DNA of 10,809 nt from Gemmatimonadota bacterium (GTDB lineage Bacteria > Gemmatimonadota > Gemmatimonadetes > Gemmatimonadales > GWC2-71-9). Under the pieces are notes generated by a model that worked only from the letters and a program-made list of their open reading frames with translations, ran no database searches and was not told the origin of the DNA. The stretch's first letter is position 1; the number at the start of each line of letters is the position of its first letter. A program made the translations under genes and the position numbers. Of this stretch, positions 1-4,659 are shown piece after piece. The DNA lies in contig QHUE01000096.1 in assembly GCA_003221825.1 (NCBI GenBank), forward strand, positions 1-10,809, read 5' to 3'.

Positions 1-650
1 GTCAACTGCGTGAGTGCGGGCGTCGCCTGGCGTGCCAAGGGACCGAGCCATCCCAGAACCCGGATAGACAGCCACTGCACATCGCGTGACGGATCTCGGG
101 ACATGAGTTGAATGATTTTTGGAATTGCCGGGATAGCAGCTGAATCCATCTGCCCGAGCGCGTACACCGCACCACGTCGCACCTCGCCATCCCGGTCGGC
201 CAGGGCGGCCGTCAGCGCCGGTGCCGCCGAGCCTTTCCGAAACACCTCGCACCTGGCGAGGTGTTGGACCGCGGCCTCTCGCACCTCAGGACTGTCGTCG
301 CGCATCGAGAGTTGTAGGAGGGTGATCGCGGAGTCCACCTGAGCGAGCTTCGAATCGGCAAGCAGGTCGGGATCGAGAAACTCGATCGCGTGAGCACGAA
401 CAGTTGCGTTCGGGCTGCGGAGAAACGGGCCGACCAACGCGGGGATATTCAAGCCTGCCTCGGCGGCGAGATACGGCAGGCGATAACGGTCCAACGCAGT
501 TTCGCCGGATGTGTCGCCGATCGCCTTGAGGATGCGCTTTCGCACATCAGCGGAATCGGGTCGCGGCCGGGCGACTTGCGGCCGGGCGGGCGAGGCCATC
601 GCCACGAAGGCTAGCACGACAATCGTTACGCCCCATGCGCAGCGACTCAT
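1..650 (-). CDS. Secreted HEAT-repeat protein, partial (C-terminus beyond the left edge)
   Basis: The reading frame is open from ATG at 650 to the window edge, giving 216 residues with no stop. Residues 1-25 look like a signal peptide: a short Arg start, a hydrophobic stretch (VTIVVLAFVAMA), then a small-residue cleavage region near SPARPQ. From about residue 105 there are repeated helical pairs with the HEAT signature 'D-x-x-x-EVR-x-x-A-x-x-x-L', for example RDDSPEVREAAVQHL (117-131), DRDGEVRRGAVYALG (152-166) and RDVQWLSIRVLGWLG (189-203). HEAT or PBS-lyase-like repeats usually form a protein-binding solenoid; no enzymatic motif is visible. It is the last visible gene of the minus-strand run and starts 8 bases after the preceding stop, so it is probably co-translated with the 155-residue unknown. 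The partner and exact role cannot be told from sequence. The repeat assignment is firm; the cellular function is not. Confidence 0.85.
   Translation of the reverse strand, partial: MSRCAWGVTIVVLAFVAMASPARPQVARPRPDSADVRKRILKAIGDTSGETALDRYRLPYLAAEAGLNIPALVGPFLRSPNATVRAHAIEFLDPDLLADSKLAQVDSAITLLQLSMRDDSPEVREAAVQHLARCEVFRKGSAAPALTAALADRDGEVRRGAVYALGQMDSAAIPAIPKIIQLMSRDPSRDVQWLSIRVLGWLGPLARQATPALTQL
241..265. repeat. Perfect 10-bp inverted repeat inside the HEAT-repeat gene
   Basis: AACACCTCGC (241-250) and GCGAGGTGTT (256-265) are exact reverse complements separated by the 5-base loop ACCTG. The element lies inside the coding sequence of the HEAT-repeat protein (residues about 129-137). The predicted RNA hairpin would be very stable. 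No T tract follows on either strand, so it does not look like an intrinsic terminator. It may simply reflect chance in GC-rich code. Confidence 0.6.
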
Positions 651-653
651 GGA

Positions 654-660
654 CCTTCCT
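654..660 (-). promoter_or_regulatory. Ribosome binding site of the HEAT-repeat gene
   Basis: On the minus strand AGGAAGG lies just before ATG 650. It overlaps the TAG stop of the upstream gene (659-661), which supports this start and suggests translational coupling. Confidence 0.6.
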
Positions 661-1126
661 AATTTGCCTTCAGCACCGCCTCAACGAAGCTGAGGCTCTT
701 GGTCTCGACCCACGCTACGGACACGGCGGCGATGCCGATCGTCCCGAGCCGATCGCCCGTTCCCGTCGGGGGCCGCCCCTTCCAGGGCGCCTGTTTGACC
801 TCGCGTTGTACGACGATGCCGTGCCGGGGGTCGTAGCGAAAAATGAGCGCCGAGGCGAGCCCGCCCCGCGGCGTGAACGACAGCGCGACGCTGGGATAGG
901 CGTCGTCGCGTTCGATGTGCTCCCGCACTGAGGCCTCGTGCCCTGCCGCCTTGAGCTCGGCCAGCAGCCCATCGAGCACCGGCCGCACCACCGCGTGCAG
1001 CCGCTCCCCGCACATCCGGCGATCCGCCTGATCCTTCGGTGTTTTGTCCGTAGGCGCCGCTTTCGCGGAACGATCGGCGTGTGCTTTGAGGAGCGCACTC
1101 AGCTTGGCTTTGAATTCGTCAGTCAT
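659..1126 (-). CDS. Uncharacterised 155-residue cytosolic protein
   Basis: I do not recognise a named family. The protein has no signal peptide or membrane helix. Residues 1-30 are charged and helical (Lys/Ala-rich, ending in a Pro/Lys linker). Residues 36-65 form an amphipathic helix containing RRMCGERLHAVVRPVLDGL. Residues 66-115 look like a beta-rich core with alternating patterns such as YPSVALSFTP and LIFRYDPRHGIVVQREV. A Gly/Pro loop (116-127) and a final helix (142-153) follow. It starts with ATG at 1126, 23 bases after the HAD phosphatase stop; no strong Shine-Dalgarno is evident. Its stop lies 8 bases before the HEAT-repeat gene. Coding status is supported by tight packing in the operon and a sensible protein pattern. 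Confidence 0.75.
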   Translation of the reverse strand: MTDEFKAKLSALLKAHADRSAKAAPTDKTPKDQADRRMCGERLHAVVRPVLDGLLAELKAAGHEASVREHIERDDAYPSVALSFTPRGGLASALIFRYDPRHGIVVQREVKQAPWKGRPPTGTGDRLGTIGIAAVSVAWVETKSLSFVEAVLKAN

Positions 1127-1149
1127 AGTGCATCTAAGTTAAGTACGAA

Positions 1150-1806
1150 TCACTGGATGGTGACGACGAACGCGTCATGTTCGGCACGGACCCGAATACT
1201 CCTCAAATCCGCGATCGTTGCATCCGCCCCCGCCTCCTGCAGATCTCGTGGCGCATAGTTCGTGGTCAGCGCCAGAACACGCGCGCCTGACGCCTTCCCT
1301 GCTGCCACGCCGGCCGGGGCGTCCTCGAACACGATGCAGGCCGAGGGCGCATACCCGAGTCGCTCCGCGCCGAGCCGGTACCCGTCAGGCGCGGGCTTGC
1401 CGCGTGGCACCTCTTCGGCGACGATGAGCACGTCCGGCGCCGGTAACCCGACCGCCCCGAGCCGGAGCCGTGCCAGATCTCGTCCGCATGACGTCACGAT
1501 CGCCCACCGATTCCGCGGCAGCGCAGCGACCAGCTCGTGGGCGCCCCCCAGGACGCGCAGCCCCTCCACATCGGCGAGCTCCGTCGCGTCGAGCCACGCG
1601 ACTTCCGTGTCCGTCGCGAGGCTGGGCGCCATGATGAGCAGCGTGTCACGGGCGCGCCGGCCATGCGCGACGTGCAGCAGCCTGACCAGATCGATCGGAT
1701 GACGCTCGGCGGCCCAACGGCGCCACGTCCGCTCCACGATGGCTCGTGAATCCACGAGCACGCCATCCATATCGAAGAGAAAGGCTTTGCACCGGAATTC
1801 CGCCAT
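1150..1806 (-). CDS. HAD-superfamily sugar/polyol phosphatase (GPP1/DOG1/HxpA-like)
   Basis: This is a 218-residue HAD-IA hydrolase with all four motifs. Motif I is FDMDGVL, with Asp12 the expected nucleophile and Asp14 the acid/base. Motif II is IVTSCGR (Thr105/Ser106), motif III is GKPAPDGY (Lys137) and motif IV is VFEDAPAG (Glu161-Asp162, Mg2+ binding). Between motifs I and II the helical C1 cap carries HGRRARDTL (48-56). This resembles the 'HG-x-x-x-x-D' signature of yeast glycerol-3-phosphatase, 2-deoxyglucose-6-phosphatase and E. coli hexitol phosphatase, and differs from that of beta-phosphoglucomutase. I therefore infer hydrolysis of a small sugar or polyol phosphate in the cytoplasm; the substrate is unknown. 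ATG 1806 is preferred over the adjacent TTG at 1809; a weak GAAG sits six bases upstream. It is co-directional with gnd, which fits a sugar-phosphate role. Confidence 0.9.
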   Translation of the reverse strand: MAEFRCKAFLFDMDGVLVDSRAIVERTWRRWAAERHPIDLVRLLHVAHGRRARDTLLIMAPSLATDTEVAWLDATELADVEGLRVLGGAHELVAALPRNRWAIVTSCGRDLARLRLGAVGLPAPDVLIVAEEVPRGKPAPDGYRLGAERLGYAPSACIVFEDAPAGVAAGKASGARVLALTTNYAPRDLQEAGADATIADLRSIRVRAEHDAFVVTIQ

Positions 1807-1840
1807 CAATAGCTTCGCGCGGCGTCAGGACTGCGGAGCG

Positions 1841-2428
1841 TCATTTGCCGCCGGGTGGCTCTTCGATGATCGCGAGCGCCTGTTGGATCAGCGGGACGAT
1901 GTGCGGCCGTAACGCGGGTCCCGCGCTTTCGAGATAACTCAAACGGAACTTGAGATAGGTGCGGTTGCGCACGAACACGTACAGCAGCGAGGTCACGGGG
2001 GTCTTGTCAAAGCGCATCAGCATCGCCGCGTAGGCGCCGCTGTAGGATCGGCCGCCGACCTTGAGCGCGAACGCACCGACACTATCCACGTGGAATTCGC
2101 TCAGGTCGCGGTAGTTCTTCGCGTAGGTCCTGATCTCCTCGAGCGCGATGTCGCGCTCGCTGCTCGCATCGCCATGCGTCGCCACCGTGTCCTCGCTCCG
2201 GATCGGATAGACGTAAACCGTCAGCTCCGTCGCATCGTCTCCCGGAATGACATACGTGAGCGACATGCCGAGCCGGGGACGCCCGACCCAGCGGAAGGTG
2301 CTCTGACTCACGAAGGTGTCGAGGGCAACGGGAAAATTCACGTCGGCGTAGCGCCACGATTGCGCTTTCACGGGACCGGCGACAAGAACCAGCAGCCAGA
2401 TGCTCCCGCTGATGCGCTTGGGCTTCAT
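1841..2428 (-). CDS. Secreted protein of unknown function
   Basis: This 195-residue protein begins MKPKRISGSIWLLVLVAGPVK, a clear signal peptide with a likely cleavage at VKA-QS (about residue 22). The mature part reads as alternating strands (LTVYVYPI, LLYVFVRNRTYLKFRLSYL) with a central helix (ERDIALEEIRTYAKNYRDL, 91-109) and a final helix (HIVPLIQQALAIIEE, 176-190). No catalytic or binding motif is recognised, and no Cys lipobox is present. The open frame extends upstream to 2857 inside the preceding gene, but the signal peptide and the 5-base gap after that gene's stop (2434) fix the start at 2428. Its neighbour is a membrane protein and the two genes are nearly contiguous, so a shared envelope role is plausible but unproven. 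Confidence 0.8.
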   Translation of the reverse strand: MKPKRISGSIWLLVLVAGPVKAQSWRYADVNFPVALDTFVSQSTFRWVGRPRLGMSLTYVIPGDDATELTVYVYPIRSEDTVATHGDASSERDIALEEIRTYAKNYRDLSEFHVDSVGAFALKVGGRSYSGAYAAMLMRFDKTPVTSLLYVFVRNRTYLKFRLSYLESAGPALRPHIVPLIQQALAIIEEPPGGK

Positions 2429-2433
2429 GCCGG

Positions 2434-3138
2434 CTATTCGGGCGGCAGCGCCGCCGGCGGTGTGCTGGAACCCGGGGGCACCACGACCTTGGCTGCCAGC
2501 GCTTCCATCTGGCGCTTGCGCAACCGCGCCCAGCGCGGCAGCCGCACGGCGCCGCTGACGATCATGGCGACACCCGCGAAGAACGGGAGCGCCATGCCTG
2601 GAAGGGCTTCGCCGAAGTAACCACCGAGCGCGCTCGCCATGGCCACGGTGGCGGTTATGCCGAGGACGAAAATCCCGGCGCCGATCGAGGCGCGCGCAGC
2701 GCCATGAACCGTCCCGAAGCGCAGGCGATGCCCGGTGTCCGTGGGTTCGAGGAGGACCTGCAGGTTGCCGTTGGTCCACTGCCGCAGCGAGCCGTCGGAC
2801 CGCGTACGGCCGCGTGCATTGAAGACCTCGCGCAACTGCACGACCAGGCGCTCCCACTCTTCGTCCGTGAGCCGGCGATTCAGGTCGACCGTGCGGGACA
2901 CGCCGATCGGAAGTCCGAGGAACGTGCGGGACGCGGCACCGGGCCGCGCGTCCAGGGCCTGGGCAGCCTGCGCGACCGCCTCGGCCGGAATGCCGACCTC
3001 GCGACCGATCGCCTGGAGGTCGGCGAGCGTCAACCCTTCATCGCGCGGGACCTCGGCTCGCTCCGCCACCGGCGGCAGCTCGGTGGCCGCGCGAAAGATC
3101 GCAGCGATTTCCTTGTCATTGTAGCGGCGCTCGGCCAT
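2434..3138 (-). CDS. Uncharacterised membrane protein with two C-terminal helices
   Basis: This 234-residue protein starts MAERRYNDKEIAAIFRAATE. Residues 6-62 resemble a small helical module (a charged helix, then LTLADLQAIGREVGIPAEAVAQAAQAL). Residues 78-148 form a soluble domain containing LTDEEWERLVVQLREVF and a strand-rich segment. Two hydrophobic segments follow (about 151-172 and 178-198), then a basic cluster (RWARLRKRQ) that should be cytoplasmic and a Pro/Ala-rich tail. The large N-terminal part is therefore probably cytoplasmic, with a helical hairpin in the membrane. From memory, the opening 'RRY-x-[DE]-x-E-[IV]-x-x-I' module recurs in Gemmatimonadota and related phyla without known function. 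It starts 19 bases after the gnd stop with a weak ribosome site and is followed by a secreted protein gene after 5 bases. Confidence 0.8.
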   Translation of the reverse strand: MAERRYNDKEIAAIFRAATELPPVAERAEVPRDEGLTLADLQAIGREVGIPAEAVAQAAQALDARPGAASRTFLGLPIGVSRTVDLNRRLTDEEWERLVVQLREVFNARGRTRSDGSLRQWTNGNLQVLLEPTDTGHRLRFGTVHGAARASIGAGIFVLGITATVAMASALGGYFGEALPGMALPFFAGVAMIVSGAVRLPRWARLRKRQMEALAAKVVVPPGSSTPPAALPPE

Positions 3139-3157
3139 GATCTAAACTACTTCAGCG

Positions 3158-4057
3158 TCATTTGGTCTGCACCGCATGCCCGCCGAACTCTCTGCGCAGC
3201 GCCGCGATCACCTTGGCGCCGAACGACTCTTCCTGGCGGGAGCGGAGCCGCGCGAGCAGCGACAGCGTGATCACGGGCGCCGGCACGCCGAGGCGTATCG
3301 CCTCCTCCACCGTCCACCGCCCCTCGCCGGAGTCCTCGACGTAGCCCCGAATGCCGGCCAGCTCGCCGTCGCCTGAGAGCGCCTTCTCCGCCAGCTCGTT
3401 CAACCAGGAGCGCACAACGCTGCCATGGTTCCATAGCTTCGCGATCTGGCCCAACCCGAGCTTGAAATCGTCAGAGGCATGCAGGATCTCGTAGCCCTCG
3501 GCATACGCCTGGAGGAGCCCGTACTCGATCCCGTTGTGCACCATCTTCACATAATGGCCCGCGCCGCAGGGACCCACGTGGGCGTAGCCCTCGGGCGCCG
3601 CCAGGCTCCGAAAAATCGGCTCGCAGTGCTGGAATGCTGCAAGCGAGGCGCCAATCATCAGGCAGTAGCCGAGCGTCAAACCCCAGATCCCGCCGCTGGT
3701 CCCGACGTCCACGAACTCGATTCCCTTTGCCTTGAGCGCCTCGGCCCGGCGCAGCGAATCGCGGAAGTTCGAGTTGCCGCCGTCGATGACGATGTCACCG
3801 CGGGTGAGATGCGGCACGAGTTGCTCGATGGTGCGCTCGACTGGCGCACCGGCCGGCACCATCATCCACACGACTCGCCGCGGCGTCAGCTGCCGAACCA
3901 GGTCGGCGACGTCCTTGGCGCCCGTGGTGCCCTTGCCGACATGTGGTTTGACCGCGTCCGCGCTCGAGTCGTACACAATCAGCTCGTGCCCGCCCTGACT
4001 GAGCCGCCGCACCATGTTGCCGCCCATCCGGCCCAACCCGATCATCGCCAGTTGCAT
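3158..4057 (-). CDS. gnd: 6-phosphogluconate dehydrogenase, decarboxylating (short, YqeC-like type)
   Basis: Converts 6-phosphogluconate to ribulose 5-phosphate and CO2 in the cytoplasm. The 299-residue length fits the short subfamily (about 300 residues) rather than the classical enzyme of about 470. The N-terminal Rossmann motif is GLGRMG (7-12). The substrate loop GTSGG is at 119-123, and the catalytic stretch KMVHNGIEYG carries Lys171, Asn175 and Glu178 with the same spacing as E. coli Lys183, Asn187 and Glu190. Strand beta-2 ends in VYDSS with Asp30, where NADP enzymes have Asn-Arg, so NAD+ preference is inferred. ATG 4057 is chosen because it begins the Rossmann strand directly and has GGGGAG eight bases upstream; the frame is open to 4093 but adds only non-homologous residues. 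It is divergent from gluconokinase, 89 bases away, and leads the minus-strand operon. Confidence 0.95.
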   Translation of the reverse strand: MQLAMIGLGRMGGNMVRRLSQGGHELIVYDSSADAVKPHVGKGTTGAKDVADLVRQLTPRRVVWMMVPAGAPVERTIEQLVPHLTRGDIVIDGGNSNFRDSLRRAEALKAKGIEFVDVGTSGGIWGLTLGYCLMIGASLAAFQHCEPIFRSLAAPEGYAHVGPCGAGHYVKMVHNGIEYGLLQAYAEGYEILHASDDFKLGLGQIAKLWNHGSVVRSWLNELAEKALSGDGELAGIRGYVEDSGEGRWTVEEAIRLGVPAPVITLSLLARLRSRQEESFGAKVIAALRREFGGHAVQTK

Positions 4058-4146
4058 TAGCGCCGCTCCCCAAGAGTGATCAGCCGATCGCAACGCCTAG
4101 CAGAATAGCCTCGAATCGGTCGGTGGTATAGGATTGGGGCCACTTC
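4058..4146. promoter_or_regulatory. Divergent promoter region between gnd and gntK
   Basis: This 89-base gap separates the two divergent halves of the gluconate locus and must hold both promoters. On the minus strand TATTCT (4102-4107 complement) is a possible -10 for gnd. On the plus strand TATAGG (4127-4132) is a possible -10 for gntK, which would leave a very short leader. Neither has a convincing -35. Two six-base palindromes, TGATCA (4077-4082) and CGATCG (4085-4090), lie eight bases apart in the gnd leader and could be a binding site. CCGAT/ATCGG arms also flank the putative gnd -10. No known gluconate-repressor operator is recognised. The region's role is firm by position; the individual elements are tentative. 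Confidence 0.45.
4066..4071 (-). promoter_or_regulatory. Ribosome binding site of gnd
   Basis: On the minus strand GGGGAG lies eight bases before ATG 4057. It decides this start over the longer open frame that begins at 4093. Confidence 0.6.
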
Positions 4147-4659
4147 ATGGGCGCTGGGCACACTGGTCTCTACGTGATCATGGGCGTCGCGGGCTCCGGA
4201 AAGAGCACGATTGGTCCGTTGCTCGCGCGCGCGCTCGACATCGAGTTCGTCGAAGGCGATGACCTGCATCCGCCGGACAACGTCCGGCGCATGGCGGCCG
4301 GGATCCCGCTGACGGACGACAACCGCCGCGGCTGGTTGATCAGGGTCGCGGACCGGCTGCGCGACGCGCAGCGCGCGAAGCTTGGCCTCGTGGTCTCCTG
4401 CTCGGCGCTCAAACGGACCTATCGTGATCTGCTGCGCTCGGGGGGCGCGGCGGATCTGCGCCTTGTGTACCTCGCGGGGAGCCGAGATCTCCTCGCCGAG
4501 CGCATGGCGCAACGCCCGAGGCATTTCATGCCGCCAGCGCTGCTCGACAGCCAGCTCGCCACGCTGGAGGAGCCGTCGGCCGACGAGCGCGCGTGGGTGT
4601 GCGATATACGCCAGGCGCCGGACGCCATCGTCGCCGACCTGGTGAGGCGTGCGGCATGA
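4147..4659 (+). CDS. gntK: Gluconokinase
   Basis: ATP-dependent phosphorylation of D-gluconate to 6-phosphogluconate in the cytoplasm. The 170-residue length matches the P-loop GntK family. The Walker A motif is GVAGSGKST (13-21). The family block EGDDLHPPDNVRRMAAGIPL (36-55), followed by TDDNRRGWL, covers the gluconate-binding region. SCSALKRTYRDLLR (84-97) is the conserved 'CSALK-x-x-YRD' segment, and RPRHFMPPALLDSQ-x-x-x-LEEP is the usual lid and C-terminal motif. ATG 4147 is followed at once by the first strand (LYVIMGVAG); GGGG at 4136-4139 may serve as ribosome site. Its TGA overlaps the next ATG by four bases (ATGA), so kinase and permease are translationally coupled. It forms a pathway with the permease downstream and the divergent gnd. 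Confidence 0.96.
   Translation: MGAGHTGLYVIMGVAGSGKSTIGPLLARALDIEFVEGDDLHPPDNVRRMAAGIPLTDDNRRGWLIRVADRLRDAQRAKLGLVVSCSALKRTYRDLLRSGGAADLRLVYLAGSRDLLAERMAQRPRHFMPPALLDSQLATLEEPSADERAWVCDIRQAPDAIVADLVRRAA
4641..4647 (+). promoter_or_regulatory. Ribosome binding site of the permease-cyclase gene
   Basis: GGTGAGG, inside the end of gntK, lies eight bases before ATG 4656. It supports this start over a GTG at 4593 in the same frame, which would add an Arg-rich 21-residue extension unlike any permease N-terminus. Confidence 0.65.

Noticed and set aside
1807..1809. TTG start one codon upstream of the HAD phosphatase ATG
   Set aside because: ATG at 1806 is the normal codon, and motif I sits at the usual distance from it.
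2429..2857. 143-residue N-terminal extension in frame with the secreted protein at 1841-2428
   Set aside because: It lies wholly inside the membrane-protein gene on the same strand, is Arg/His-rich and low-complexity, and the clear signal peptide begins at 2428.
3479..4060. 193-residue plus-strand open frame opposite gnd
   Set aside because: Antisense shadow of the well-conserved 6-phosphogluconate dehydrogenase; composition typical of GC-rich antisense frames.
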